A DNA stretch of 64,000 nt from Hordeum vulgare subsp. vulgare (GCF_904849725.1 NC_058518.1:418197081-418261080); one strand, 5' to 3'. Shown: positions 1 through 12,850, numbered from the stretch's first letter. Notes: a model not told the origin generated them from the sequence alone. Program-made: numbers and translations.

Positions 1-1250
1 TGGGTTGTAAAACTATTTTTATTTGAGACAATTGATAACGTGCAAACTTGTTTAAAACATTGATAAATATGAATATATGGGCATATTGGCGGTGGCGGAC
101 AGGATGCGGCCGTGCGTTGGGCGCACGACCACCGCATCCCAGGACAGGCGTGGTCATGACCCCATCGCTCGCCCTAAACGGACAGAATCCGAGCCAAACA
201 GACGTCCGGATGGGGTCGCACATTGGAGTTGGCCTAAGGGCATTGTGGAAAACCGGACAACTGTCATGTAGGGACACCGACACCCTCCTCTGACGCAGTT
301 TTTGTACCTCTCCACAACCAGGAACGATGCACCCGCTTGCCTTTTATGACGACCTTGTCCACATAGGACCATTCATAGGCACGTACACTCCTTCCGTGTC
401 GACGACGTCCATGACGATGTTCGGTCAAATGACATTGAGCTAATCTGCGGACGTCAGTTTGTGGGTCATTATCGCATCGATGGTACGTCATGCAGACCAC
501 CGTCATCAAGTTCTGTGACACGATTGTTCGGTTGGAGCCAAGGTGGCCATTGCACGCGGCGGCAAAGGAGATCGTAAGTTTTGCTTCTTCTTGTTTAATT
601 TGTCGACTGAATCATTCATTCCCTCAATGTTGCTCTACACATCCTGTAGTCCGTACGCGCTGCCGTGTCGTGTAGCCCGTACGTGCTGTCGTGATGTACC
701 ACAAGATAGAGGGGCATCCATTTAGGTACATACACTGTTTGATGAAGCTGAAAAGAGCGTATGTGTGGGACGACATGATCCGTTCATGAAAAACTTATTG
801 AATATCCGGTTAGTTCGGTTGAATTTAAACTATTGATGTACTAAATTCATTTGTGTGTTACGTATGGATAATTTATGCTATTTTATGCACGAACTTTGAT
901 GAGTTTTATTGGGTTTGCATTAATTTCGTTTGGTATGTTGAAATGCGGTTGTAATTATATGTAAACAGCGTTGGATGACGAGTTCGTGCGTCTGTGTTCT
1001 TAAACTAGTCCCTTCACGGACATACGCAGAATGGAGATGCCCTAAGGGTCGACGCAAGACGGGGAGGTGAGCGCTTAGCCTTTTCCCCCCTTTCATGACT
1101 GTTGGACCGTTGTGCAATGCCTAGTTAGCGCATATGGTTAACGTTCAACACTGCATTAGTAATCGCTATGATGATATTGCATTTATATTTTTCTCTTTAA
1201 ACGCCTAATTAAGTGTCTTGCATTGGAGATGCCCTAAACCGGAAACAGAC
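1..1250. other. Degenerate DNA-transposon-like sequence without a gene
   Basis: No reading frame longer than about 85 codons is open here and none resembles a known protein. The stretch is GC-rich near its left end and contains three short related words, GGAGTTGGCCTAA near 225, GGAGATGCCCTAA near 1032 and GGAGATGCCCTAA near 1226. They look like right-hand termini of small inverted-repeat DNA transposons (inference). No matching left termini were found, so element borders cannot be set. A phrase near 264-290 (TCATGTAGG followed by CCGACACCC) recurs near 2697-2715, suggesting both belong to one older, interrupted element. Confidence 0.4.
102..139. repeat. GC-rich imperfect hairpin
   Basis: GGATGCGG at 102-109 pairs with CCGCATCC at 132-139, and CGTGCG at 111-116 pairs with CGCACG at 122-127, around a short loop. 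Such hairpins are common in foldback and MITE-like sequence. No function is implied. Confidence 0.5.
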
Positions 1251-2430
1251 TCATGAGAGGTTCAGAGAAATGTCTAAAATCCGAGGTGAAACAAACTTGT
1301 GGGAGGTGTAGGGAAGATCGGACATCGACACACCCGACCTACCTAAAACCCCTGGGTCAAAGCCCTTTTCCCCAGTTCCACCACTTTGCCCTGTATCTGC
1401 ACCTATCAATACTGCCCCGGCCGTCATACCATTTCGTACATCATCCGGATCTTTGTTGCTTCGCTCATGCCTTCATCGTTGTTGCACCCCAGATCCATCT
1501 GCGAACTAGGTATCGTTCTCCCGCTCTGCTGATGACGTCCATGGCAAAAACCACGCCCTACAAGTGTTTGGTCAAATGTTGTTACGAATTTTCTTACTTT
1601 CTTCTTCTTCAACATGAAGCAAGAACAATAACAGGGTAGTCAATGAGGAAGAATGCATTGTTGTGCGACGCGTGGTTTGCCACAAGTGCGGGGTTTTTTA
1701 TGCATGAAGTAAAAGGGTACAATATTTTGGCAATATGTGCATTATTGGTTTCATAGTTAAATCCTGTAGACCCCTCTGCAGGGTATACTAACTTAGCTGT
1801 CTTGAAACGATGGTAATAAGGACACAAAGTTGTCTGGATCTTGTTTGTCCTCCTCCTCCTCTGGATCTGGCGAGTCCAAAGGCAGACCGACAGTGATGGG
1901 ATGGCACGCCTCGTCGGGATCTGCTCCTTGATCTGGAAGCGGCGCTCCGACGTGATCATAACGTAGATAGTCTTCTTATGCTGGGCCATGGAAAAGATGG
2001 ACGACGTGGGAAAAACGATGGAGTGGGAGAGAGGTGGCGGATGGGCTCGGGCTGGGGGCGCGGAGAGGGAGAGGTGGATTTGTCTAGGTTTGGGGGAGAC
2101 CGGCCAACCTAAATAGTCCAATTTGGCCTTGCGTGGCAAGCCGGAGCGGAGCCACGCAACATTGACAACCCCATCGGAGGAGGCGTACGTTGGACCGTTG
2201 GGTTTCCGGATGATTCCGGGTGGGACCTATCGTAAGTCCGAAGTGGCGGACACGCCCAGGCACGCTTGACACCACCGCATCTGCCCTAGATTTGGGCTGG
2301 ATATGAGTGGTGCTGGTCAGCCCGAACGTTTGGAAGAGCCCATCCGGGTCGTTTTTTGATCGGGCAGTGACCGGACCGTTCGCCCGAGCGTCTGAGAATG
2401 GTTTGGGGTGCAACTCTAGATGCTCTAACA
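1251..2430 (-). other. Second DNA-transposon-like stretch, probably a 5' end on the - strand
   Basis: Read on the - strand, this starts at about 2430 with TTAGAGCATCTAGAG, a word like the GAGCATCTCCA ends of grass PIF/Harbinger-type elements. It continues through GC-rich sequence to a methionine frame beginning near 1988. The open - strand frame over 1609-2139 (176 codons) includes this but matches no family I recognise and has low-complexity, non-coding-like composition. The + strand half (1251-1640) resembles a second 5'-like leader facing it. I see transposon debris and cannot support a gene. Confidence 0.3.
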
Positions 2431-2724
2431 CACGCCTCACAAATCTCTAGCATATGTGTTGAGCTACCCCGGGCCAGTACGAACCAAGTACAAAACCATC
2501 TATGCATAAGTGAATGTTAATATTTAGGACTTCTTCAAAGCGGACCCTCAAATCATTCGCAAACATTTGTATCAAATTGTCCAGATGCTGCAAGCCATCC
2601 AGCGGGTCCCTATTAGCCCACATACCGGTCCACACTTATGTTTCCATTGAAGCCGAAAGAAAACCAATGGAGCTTTGTGGGAGTTCGGACATCCGTCATG
2701 TAGGATTCCGACACCCATGGCTTA
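2431..2724. other. Unassigned sequence, possibly continuation of the 1-300 element
   Basis: No coding capacity. The segment near 2695-2715 resembles 264-290, so this may be the other part of an element interrupted by the 300-2430 sequence. I see nothing else in it. Confidence 0.25.
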
Positions 2725-3720
2725 CGAAAAACTGAGGCAAATCCCAAACATTTTGATATGGGGCAAACCCTATGGTGGACCGATCTTCACAAATTGGAGG
2801 GGGGTTTAGTGGAGAACATGAAGAGTACGGAGAAAAACGTGAAGAAATCAAAGAGGAAAACACTCTGTTGAACAAGATCCACACCAAGTACTCCTCAAAT
2901 CACAAGCGACTCATGAGGTGCATCAAGATCCAAGAATAACTAGGGAAAAAAGATACATAGGTAGTTCATCCAAATCTCTAGGAGAGATGGGCCTTGAATC
3001 CAAGATGGATCTTTCCTCATAAGGGGCCTTGACATCCTCTAGGGATCTTCTCCGGTAGAGGCCTCGGTCTCCGTAAGAAGGTAGAGGAAGGAGCAAAGCT
3101 CAACTAATGAGCTTTCTGTTTTCTAACCATAGATAGGAGGATGTAGGGGTCTTTATATAGTAGTCCATGAGGTAGGAGGGGTAAGTGTAGATACATGGTC
3201 ATTCGGCCCGTTATTTGCGCACATGCACGTGCTGGATGTTCGGGATGGGGGCGGATGTTCGGCCACTCACAAAGAGGCCGGATGTCTGGGCCTCTAGCCG
3301 GATGTACGGTATGTTATGGCCAGAACTGATGCTCCCTAGTTACGTCGGGCCGGATGTTTGGGCGGTGGGGCCAGATGTATGCGGCTTCAGGAGGAGCCAA
3401 ATTTTCGAACTAGTGTTGGATGTCCGACCGCTGATGCTTTTAGGAGCGAGTTGGTGGTACTTCTCCTCGCTTGCACACGTGTCGGATGTCTGGCTGCTAT
3501 AGCTTTAGCATCTCCGTCTTCTTCCGTCGTTGCTTCCATGCTTCCCTCGTGGATGGTGTAGTCATTCCTTGGCGCTTGCACTCCTACTCGTCATTCGTGA
3601 AGCTCCGGCAATACCTATGTATGCACACGATAGGAGTTTCAAGTATTATACCATCCTCAAAGGGGTCCGGTGAACATGTGTATAGGAGATGTTTCACCTT
3701 TGTGTATATGAAGTAGATGT
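2725..3720 (-). repeat. LTR-like fragment, - strand
   Basis: On the - strand a TATA-type box (TATATAAA, 3153-3159) is preceded by a region (about 3200-3500) dense in short repeats of the type CCGGATGT(T/C)CGG. This is the arrangement of a U3 enhancer region followed by a promoter in several grass Copia LTRs. Neither terminus nor a TSD could be fixed and no internal region is attached, so it is called only LTR-like. No ORF here is credible. Confidence 0.35.
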
Positions 3721-4239
3721 TGCACGCGTCACTTGCCAAATGGACTCTTGTCATGGTGATATCCGTAGGATGCCCGCGTCATACCCCCACCCCCCTGGGA
3801 AAGATCTATCTCCTTGGCTGCCACCCCTTGCTCCTATATAAGTATATCAACCTAGTAGCTTTTTGCTGGGGGTTTGTTTAGTTAAAAGTTAGCCAGTGCA
3901 ACTTCATGTACTCCATTTGTGTCCAACGGCCAGACCAAGACCGCTTTTGGATCTCCACCCTTATCAATACTTCATATTTATTCGCAATATTCATATTGAT
4001 TTTATCATATTCTTGATTTTTCTTCAATTGCTTGCAGGAAGAGACCTTCGTGGTCCCGTTGATCGTGCTCCGGCATGGTCAATAACCTCTTGGAGTTGGT
4101 TTAGCGATTGCTAAGGCGTAACATCATATTGTTTCGTAATATGTCCATGCTCCGACCAAATTTTAAGGTGATTCCAATTGTTCTGGAACATACATAAAAT
4201 CTACTTTCCAAAAAAAAGGAACCACCCAATTCGGAGGCC
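3721..4239 (+). repeat. LTR-like fragment, + strand
   Basis: A + strand TATA box (TATATAA, 3835-3841) follows a C-rich tract and is followed by a pyrimidine- and AT-rich leader, the layout of an LTR promoter and R/U5 region. Ends are not defined. It points opposite to the preceding LTR-like fragment, so the two are unlikely to be parts of one LTR. Confidence 0.3.
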
Positions 4240-4884
4240 GTACGAAAACATTGTTAACGTTGTGAGACGGGTATGTCTTTGTAGTCCAAATCTAAGTCCA
4301 AAACGTGAGAGACTTGGACTTTATCTTCTCTTGGGCTAAAAGTGACGTGAGAGAACTTCTTGAACATCGCATAATCATTCCCTTTGATGTGAGAGGACTT
4401 CTTGAACAATACCTAATAATTTCCTCTCCTTTTATTTTCACACGTGGTTCATACAAGCGTTCGGCAATTCTGCATTTAGGCATGGAGTAAAAATAGGTTA
4501 AGTATTTTTGTTCCGAATAATATAAATAAATTATTGCATAATTATTATAAGAAATCACCTCACAAATATGCAAATATGAAATATTTTTGGTCGTATCCAA
4601 GGTAGCCATGTCCTCATCACATCGCCATGTGGAAGTCGATGATCACCAAGTGCTCATCATCTTGAAGCTCGAAATGGACACTCTCCAATGTTGCACCGTA
4701 TTGTAATTCCTTCAAATGGAGCAAGGACAAAAAACACTTGGAAAAACAAATGTGGTTAGCATTAGTGTAAAACCAAGCATTCAAGCGGTTATTCACCGAG
4801 CAAGTGTCATCATCATGTATAACATATGGGTTGACAAAGGAATGAGGCATGCCATGTAAGCATACAAGTTGAGCACAAGCAAAG
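4240..4884 (-). other. Left half of host sequence 'X' split by Copia-A
   Basis: AT-rich sequence with weak - strand frames (4292-4609 and 4617-4850) that match nothing I recognise. Near 4328-4430 an imperfect direct repeat of about 50 bp occurs (units starting GTGAGAGAACTTCTTGAAC and GTGAGAGGACTTCTTGAAC). The last five bases, CAAAG at 4880-4884, are the target site duplicated on insertion of Copia-A; X resumes at 31314. Confidence 0.4.
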
Positions 4885-6403
4885 TGAAATCACATATGCT
4901 CCCTTGGTGGTTTTGATAATTCATAACAACTTACATTGTCTCTTGGACAAACACTTTTACCTAGTATATGTTAGGTATAGTCCACTGAGAGCTTTGGCAT
5001 AAAGGATTGTGAGGAGAATCCCCTTGATGAAGTAAGAAATAGGATTGACTCAAGCTTCAAGAAATGAGACTCTACATTTTACATTTGTGAGAAATCAATT
5101 TGAGTCCATATGAAAGCGAATACTATTAAAAGGGGTGAGGTATTATGACGAACAGGTTTCTCAATTTCTTAGAGATAGCCACCAAAAATACTCAGCCATT
5201 CTCCCACAAAATATTCTTTGTCCAAAGCTAAACCAGCAAAATCGGTGCCACCAACTATTTCCACTCGGCCCTACCAATTTTCCACCAGAAAGATCCTATG
5301 CCAAACCCTACCATCTCGGTACCACCAACTTTCATATCGGTGCCATCAAGATCAGTGACCAAGTTGTTGGTGTCTCAAGTTCCAAGAATCGGAATTTCTG
5401 AGATTGGAATCGGTCTCGCTGAGATTCGGAAACTTGTCTAGGTCATTATATCGGTACCACCGCGATTCATATATCGGTCTCACCCAGAATTCAAAAGTTG
5501 CCACATTTAGTGCAACTCGGTACCACCACAATTCATTTCGGTGTCACCAATTTGGGCAATAATGTTGTAACGGTTGGATTTTGGGGGATGCCTATATATA
5601 CCCATCCACCTCCTCTCATTCGTAATGGAAGCACTAATAACACACTTACAGTTGCCAGATCTATTTTTCTGAGAGAGAGCCGTCTACTCATGTGTTGAGA
5701 TCAAGAGATTCCAATCCAAGCATTTGAAACTTGATCTATAGCATCCCCAAGTTGCTTTCCAAAAAAACAGTCACTCCTACCCATGAGAAATCTGTGAGAG
5801 GGTGATTGAGTGTTGATGAGACTATCTTATGAAGCAAAAGAGCAAGGAGTTCATTATTCTGCCACATCTATTACTTTTTGGAGGGTGGTGCCTCCTAGTT
5901 TGGTTAGGTGTCGCTTGGGATCCTCCTACTTCATGTTGTGGAGTTGAACCAAGAAGTTTGTAAGGGCAAGGAAATCGCCTACTTCGTGAAGTTCTACCAT
6001 GAGTGAGGTTAGTCCTGGGTGGACGTAAGCTATGGTGGAATAGACAAGTCCGCTTCTTCATGGAACCCTTATGGGTGGAGGACTCCGTGGACTCTCGCAT
6101 CCGTTACCCTCCGTGGGTTGAAGTCTCCACTAACGTGGACGTACGATAGCACCGCATATCAGAACCACACCAAAAATCGCCGTGTCAATCTTCGCGTTTG
6201 ATCTTCCTAAACTCTACCCCTTACTATATGTGCAATGTCTTTACTTTCCGCTGCCATATATGTTGATTAGCATGTGTAGGGTGCACTAAACTTGTTAGAA
6301 TTGCTAAAATGTGCCAACCACTAACTTTGGGAAAAGGCTAGGATTTTAATTTATGCAATTAGTCTATTCACCCCCTCTAGACACCCCTTCTATCGATACT
6401 ACA
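4885..6403 (+). repeat. Copia-A 5' LTR
   Basis: It begins TGAAATCACATATGCTCCC and ends CGATACTACA; the 3' LTR begins TGAAAGCACATATGCTCCC and ends CGATCCTACA. A TATA box (TATATATA, 5593-5600) lies in both copies. Upstream of it (about 5240-5540) are repeated degenerate copies of a short palindrome of the type TCGGTACCACCGA, candidate U3 regulatory repeats. Confidence 0.93.
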
Positions 6404-6405
6404 AT

Positions 6406-6416
6406 TGGTATTAGAG
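6406..6416 (+). promoter_or_regulatory. Copia-A primer binding site (tRNA-iMet type)
   Basis: TGGTATTAGAG starts two bases after the 5' LTR and matches the canonical plant initiator-tRNA-Met site TGGTATCAGAGC with one substitution. This is where minus-strand DNA synthesis would have been primed. Confidence 0.85.
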
Positions 6417-6457
6417 AAAAGTTTCCATAGCCTTGGTTTAAACACAATTGGAGGAAG

Positions 6458-7090
6458 ATGGATGTGCATAGTTTGGGGAATATTAGTTGTAGGGTGCCTA
6501 TTCTCAATGGGGAGTATTATAGACAATGAAAAGATGAAATGCTTGATATATTTGATGAATTCCATTTGCGCAAGTATGTTGAATATCCCTATGCACCTCC
6601 CATTGATCCCTTACATCCTTCTCATGATGAAGAACTTGATATGCTTGGTAATCTTTAAACTGTTAATCTAATCATTAGAGGACTTCCAATAAATGTGCTT
6701 AATCAAATGCAGAATTTTGAGTGTGCTCATACTTTGTGGAAAAACTTAGAGAAAAATATATCCAAACTATTCCCTAAAAAATCTTGATATCATTTTCCAT
6801 AAATGCATTGCCTTTCACAAAATGATGCCCAATGATCCTAATTTTGATAAATGTCTATTTGAGCTTCGTGACCTCATGCGTGCTAAAGGAGATGTCATTA
6901 CCATTAACAATATCATTGTTGAAGCCATTTGCATGCATAAATATTAACACTGTCATAGTCATAATTCTGATGACATTCTTGATTCTTATGACGAGGATAT
7001 TTCGTTCGACGATGACAATGTGGAGCATGGCTACTACGATGAAGATGAGGAGTTTGACATCGAGTATGAGAAGACCATGAAGAAACTTTG
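6458..7090 (+). pseudogene. Copia-A gag (broken)
   Basis: The likely start is the ATG at 6458, 42 bases after the primer site. The first 24 codons are open and then hit TGA. The conceptual product continues through words typical of Copia gag (UBN2 family), such as HPSHDEELDML, RGLPINV and FELRDLMRAKGD, but with several stops and frameshifts. The acidic C-terminal part (near 7000-7080, DEDEEFDIEYE) merges into the protease region. Gag would form the cytoplasmic virus-like particle. The assignment rests on these motifs. The stops are seen directly. Confidence 0.8.
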
Positions 7091-8397
7091 TCTTATGGCG
7101 AACCTTAGAGACTACATGGCCGGAGGAAAAGAGTGGATACTTGATAATGGATGCACCGATCACATGACCCGAGATAAAGACTTGTTCCATGAGATCACAC
7201 CAAACCGTGGACCTCAAGGTATGTGACCTTTGGAGATAACTCCAAGGGTAAGGTACTTGGTCTTGGTAAGGTGGCCATATCTCATGATAGTTCCATTCAA
7301 AATGTCATTCTTGTTGAATCCCTTGGATACAATCTTCTTTCCGCATCTGGACCACCATACTTTGGTTTCAATGTGCTATTTACAAAAGTTGGCTGCCAAG
7401 TGTTTCGTAGCAACAATCATAACATGGTCTTTACTGGTTTCCGTAGAGGTGATCTATACATTGTCGATTTAACTAAAAAATCCAAACCCCGTACATGTCT
7501 TATTTCAAAATCTTCTAAAGGTTGGTTGTGGCATAGAAGGCTAGGACATGTTGGTATACGTAACCTTGACAAGCTTATCAAAGGTGATCATATTATGTGT
7601 GTTAAAGATGTTATCTTTGACAAATACATACTTTGTAGTGCTTGTCAAGCATGTAAGCAAGTCGGTGGAAGTCATCCCGTGAACAACATCATGACCACAA
7701 GAAGACCACTCGAGCTACTTCACATGGATCTTTTTGCTCCCAATGCCTACAAGAGCCTTGGTGGAAATTCTTATGGTTTAGTCATTGTTGATGATTTTTT
7801 TCAAATTTACGTGGGTATTCTTTCTCGATGATAAGTCGCAGATACAAAAGATCTTCAAGAACTTCGCTCGGAAAGCTCAAAATCAGTTTGAAGTGAAGAT
7901 CAAGAATGTTCGGAGCGACAACGGAACAAAGTTCAAGAACACAAATGTGGATACTTTTCTTGATGAAGAAGGTATCTCACATGAGTTTTCGGTGACGTAC
8001 ACACGTTAAAAAAATGGAGTTGTTGAGAGGAAGAACCGAACTCTCATAGAGATGGCCAGAACGATGCTTGATGAATACAAGACACCAAGACACTTTTGGG
8101 AAGAAGCCGTAGAAACAGCTTGTCATATCATAAAACGACTCTACTTACATAAGCTTCTCGGTAAAACGACATATGAGCTACTTACCGGTAACAAACCCCA
8201 AGTTGGATACTTTCGAGTATTCGACTCTAAGTGCTACATTTTTGATAAGCATCGTCACTCTAAATTTGCTCCTAAATCTTATGAAGGTTTCCTACTTGGT
8301 TATAGATCAAACTCTCACACTTACCGTGTCTACAACAGCTTCACTCGAAAAGTTGAAGAGACCGTAGATGTGAAGTTTGATGAATCTAGTGGTTTGG
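7091..8397 (+). pseudogene. Copia-A protease and integrase (broken, cut by Gypsy-E)
   Basis: The protease motif is WILDNGCTDHM near 7132-7165, with D-N-G where Copia proteases have D-S/T-G. Next come the GAG-pre-integrase zinc finger (LWHRRLGH with CSACQACK, about 7525-7665) and the integrase core. The first catalytic Asp is in LLHMDLFAP, the second in RSDNGTKF near 7912, and the Glu in NGVVERKNRT near 8017-8045. A frameshift lies in the T-rich run near 7797, a stop is at about 8007, and a further frame change is near 7220. The coding sequence is cut at 8397 inside the segment after the integrase core and resumes at 17089 after Gypsy-E. Confidence 0.88.
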
Positions 8398-10052
8398 TGA
8401 TGATGAATTGATGGATATACTTCTCGTCCATCGTTGGATACCCCAAGTGGAAGGTGGATATGTAGTCAGCAGCAAATTTCCCTTACATGGAGACTGTAAG
8501 GTTTATCAAACCAAGAGGACTCCTAGTCTCAACAAGTAGGTGTCTTCCACCCTGGCGCTAGCAGAAGACGTGGACCTGCACACACAACAAATAACTTTGC
8601 TCCCAACGAGTACAGAGAGGTTGTCAATCTCTCCGGTTTGTAGTTTGCAAAGTATCAAAACACAAGCGGGAAGGTAATAGTGATTGCAAAAGGAAAGTAA
8701 AGAAAGCGGTAAATGATGGAGGTGTAAACAATGATGGTGATATGGATCGGAGTCACATGACGTTCACTAGTGATGTCTCTCTCCCAAAAGAGGATAAACA
8801 ACTATGCTAGGGTAAACAAATCACAGTTGGGCAATTGACAGAATTATGATCGCACCACAATGCTAATTATGCTCCTTGATAGTTAGAGGTTCAATAGTAA
8901 TGGGAAGTACGCCAAGACAAGTAGACCATTTATTCATCAACATCTACTTACTGATCATCCACCTTGAGATATCTATCTAGAACATCTCTCCGGTATTAAG
9001 TTGCGAGCCCCACCCAAAGTGTAAACTCAAAGCAACGGACAACTGCATTAACGAACTATGCGTAAGGTAAACAATCCTTGCAACCGTGGTCACAAGCACC
9101 GTTGTTTTCTCCCTCGTGGCAACAAGCACATCCCCTAGTCTCATGTTTCTATCACTCAAGCTAGACATCGAGGGGCATGAACCCACAATCATGCATAACA
9201 CTCCCTCTTGAAGTCACGATCTACTACTTGGGCAAAGCAATAAAAAGCAACCGGGAACATGCATGAATCACTAAGGAACATAATATAAAAGGATAATCAA
9301 ATATATAACTCATAACAATCTGAACGTAATCTCATAATCCATCGGATCCCAACAAACCGAGCATAGCAATAGCAAGAGAATTACATAGATGCCTTGATCA
9401 TGTAGGGCAGCTCACAAGGACTAACCATTGAAGCACAAGATTGGAGAGAAGACATCACATAGCTACTGGTCATGGACTCATGGTCCATGGAGGACTACTC
9501 ACGACATATCCGGGAAGCGTCCATGATGGTGGAGAAGCTCCCGTAGGTCAATCCTCCCTCCGGCAAGGTCCCGGGAAGAGGTCTCCTGACGCTCTCGATC
9601 TCGGAAGCGCTGCGGCGGCAGAACGATGGAGAAATTCGCGATTCCAGAAAGTGTGCGAGGGTTTCCTCTCGGGGTTCTAAATATAGGCCAAAAGAGGGCA
9701 CTGGAGGAGGTGGTAACCACCCAGGCGACCTCCTCGCACGGTCTAGGGCCTGGCCGCGCCAGCAGGCTGCCTAGGAGTCCCCTGGCCCCCCAGGCCCTCC
9801 TTTGGTGATCCGGAAGCTTCTGTTTCGCTGAATTTTTATATATTCTTTCTGGATTTTTTCAGGCTTCAGAAAATTGGGTAAAAGCCCCTACAAAATAGAC
9901 ATCAGTAGACATAAACTGGCATTGGGTGCACTGAGTTATTAGGTTAGTCCAAATATGTGTAAAATGATATAAAAGCGTAGCAAAATATATAACAATGTCA
10001 CCCAAAAGATCATGGAACAAGCAGCAATTATAGATACATTTGGGACGTATCA
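8398..10052 (-). repeat. Gypsy-E 3' LTR (left copy)
   Basis: On the + strand it reads from TGATGATGAATTGATGG to GGGACGTATCA, so on the - strand the LTR begins TGATACGTC. It is 1655 bp, about 330 bp shorter than the other LTR because it lacks an internal duplication. The ATG-rich frames inside it are not genes. Confidence 0.9.
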
Positions 10053-10066
10053 ACATCCGCAAGCTT
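10053..10066 (-). promoter_or_regulatory. Gypsy-E polypurine tract
   Basis: The - strand reads AAGCTTGCGGATGT immediately before the 3' LTR. It is a mutated form of the AAGCTTGGGGATGC tract found intact twice inside the same element. It would prime plus-strand DNA synthesis. Confidence 0.75.
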
Positions 10067-12850
10067 AATTTCTGCTCGTCCTCGAGTAGATAAATGATAA
10101 CACAATAATTTCTCCGGTTACATGCTAACACACATATAGGAACTTCAAAGTAAAGCAAGTGAGATATGAAATTCAAGTCAAGACAATAACAAGCAAGAGT
10201 CTATATCTAGTATCGAGTTTAGCAAAGTAAGAACATAAAGGTGCAAGAGCTCTCGCTGTCCGTGGCTCGAATGTCTCCAAATGGTGTTTGCATGCAAGAA
10301 GTGGGAGATGGGTTGAGATCATAAAATATTTTTTAATTGAGAACTCAATCTACTAAACTTCACACTTAATCTCCTTCAGAATCTTATTTTGACTCATCCC
10401 CACACCACTAGTCAGGCACAAGTCAAAATGATCCTTTCCCTTTCGAGTTTGGGCACTCATGCAATGGATGAGCGTAAGCAAGAGATGTTCGCACTTAGGA
10501 TGGAAAATAGAATAAGGATGGGGAAGGAAGACAAAAAGGTGTGAAAGGCTCACATCAATGAGGACAACCATAGGCGAGAGAAAGCCAAATGATAGATATG
10601 ATGTGAGGAGTAGGGATTGCCATGTAACGGATGCACATATGAGCTAAGGTAAGCTCTCCAAAGGAACTAGTGGGGGTGCATCCAACTTGTTTGCTCATGA
10701 AGACCTAGAGCTCATTTGAGGAGGCTCATCATTGTAATATGCAAACCAAGTTCTATAGTGTAAGGATCCCCACATAGTTATGCATGAATGATAATCTCTA
10801 TGTAGTACCAATATAGTAATGGAGTACGAGTGTGGATCTTTCAAAATGATAGTAGTGTTGCCCCCTTCTCTTTTTTTTGTGTGGCCTCTTTGGCTCTTTC
10901 TTTTTATCTCTCATTTTTCCTCTTTGGGATCTTTTGTTTTGTCCTCTTTGGGATCTTTTCCTCTCTTAAGGGCAACACTCTATGTTTTACATGAATAAAA
11001 AGAAAAATCATCACACTTTATAGGAAGTACTCAACATAAAGAAAATTGAAAACTATCATGATATATGCAAATGTATGCCTCTGCCAGTGTAGCATGATAT
11101 GCAATGATACTAGCACATCATGTAGCAGTAATAAGGGAAATGACCAACTATCATGCGGCTCTATGATCAAGCAAAAGCATGTATGACATGAAGATCAAGT
11201 CATGAGATGATGGATGTTACATGGCAATGTATCTCAGAAAGGCTATGGAAATGCCTTAATAGGTAGGTATGGTGGTTGTTTTGAGGAAAGATATAATGAG
11301 GCTTATGTATCACAGAGCGTATCATGTCATGGGTTTGGATGCACCGGCGGAGTTTGCACCAACTCACAATGTGAGAAAGGGCAATGCACGGTACCGAAGA
11401 GGCTAGCAAAATATGGATGGTGGAAGTGCCAACAATTGAATACTCACATTAGTCCGAAGAACTCATACACTTATCATCGGTAACTCTCTATCTAGTTAGG
11501 AAATTCACAAAGAGACGAGTACCCTGAGGAGGAGTGTTTGGGGGTTTGGTTATCCTTGCGCATCCTCGACTCATGGTAACGTGAGGGTACTCTATATATT
11601 CCAACCCCTCCAGATGTTAGCGATCAATCTAGTAGCTAGAGTTCTCAACTAATTTTTAGGTTTTGAAAAACACACAGATTTCCCAAAATACGACACCTAT
11701 CACTAATAGGCTCAAGCTCTTGGCACCAATAGTCCAAACATTACTCAAATCAATACCTCAAAACTATTGCAAGTTACTACTATACTTAAATAGCAACCTC
11801 AATTACCTACTCATGCAAGACACACAACTCAATGCAACGAGCCAACTCTCTAAACAAGATAAGCATGATAACTCAAGAGAGTTCCAGAAGCAACTTAAAT
11901 AATATCTCTTAAAAAGATAAGCATGAAAACTAAGAGCTAAGCATGATAGTAGATACGAAAACATGAAGAACACACAAAAAGAATAAGCATGAAAACCTAT
12001 GTTGTGTTCTAGAGTGGAATGGAGCGTGTCTCTCTCCCAAACAAGGTAGGCTAGGTTCCGACTTGTTATGAACAACAAGCAAAACTAAAACAAACTAAAA
12101 AGAAAATAGCGGGATGCTCCAAGCATAGCACATATCATATGAAGTGATAAAAATATAGCATGGAGATGGACGACCTGATGATTGTTGATAGAGAAGGGGA
12201 TGCACGGGGGCATCCCCAAGCTTAGACGCTTGAGTGTCCTTTGAATATTTCTTGGCGTGCATGGGGGCATCCCCAAGCTTGAGAGCTTGACACTCCTTTA
12301 TCTTCTTTCATTATCTCTCCCATCGCATACTTGAAAACTCCCTTCATACGAAACTCATCATAAGCTGATTAGAGTGGTTAGTACCCTTAATAAAATAATT
12401 CAATACCTGCTGGAAATAAAGATTTTCATGAAAAGCTACTGCTTCTCATGAATGCCAAAAGATTTTTGCAAATAAAAAGCAATCTTAGGATTCTCAAAAC
12501 AATGGAAACACAAAACATGGCAAAATCTGTGAAAAACAGAACAACACGTAGTAAATAATTTATTCGGGGCACTTCTGCAACTCAAATAAAAAAACTCAGA
12601 ACAAATGCCAGAAAGGCAATTATATAGAGAATGATGTAAAAACAATTCAGATTAAAAAGATGATATGGTGAATTTTGGCGAATTTTTCCGTCAGACAGAC
12701 ATAATCTATTTCTGGACAACATGTCACAATTTTTGAACTTTCTTGCAATCAGAGGCTATAACTTGGCAAAGCTTAAAAATAAAGATACAATGATGTTGCC
12801 ACAGTAGTAACACACATCAAGACCACTAAAACAGAAAGTAAAAACAAATT
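10067..12850 (-). other. Gypsy-E 3' non-coding internal region
   Basis: No gag-pol-like frame is present. The region shares order and content with the corresponding parts of Gypsy-D (22915-25485) and, on the other strand, Gypsy-H (37765-41135). Shared items are CTCGTCCTCGAGTA next to the polypurine tract, a T-rich run with CTCTTTGG words (10860-10960) and the paired AAGCTTGGGGATGC motifs. It is probably cis-acting or filler sequence of a shared element type. Confidence 0.6.
12210..12280 (-). promoter_or_regulatory. Gypsy-E internal pair of polypurine-tract-like motifs
   Basis: GCATCCCCAAGCTT (on - strand AAGCTTGGGGATGC) occurs at 12210-12223 and again at 12267-12280. It is the same 14-mer that abuts the 3' LTR of Gypsy-D. 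It could act as a second plus-strand primer, like a central polypurine tract (inference). Confidence 0.55.

Noticed and set aside
1609..2139. 176-codon - strand frame as a host gene
   Set aside because: No recognisable domain, GC-rich Pro/Ser/Arg-rich start, and transposon-like flanks; not enough to call a gene.
4310..4430. Minisatellite
   Set aside because: Only two imperfect units of about 50 bp; too few to call an array.
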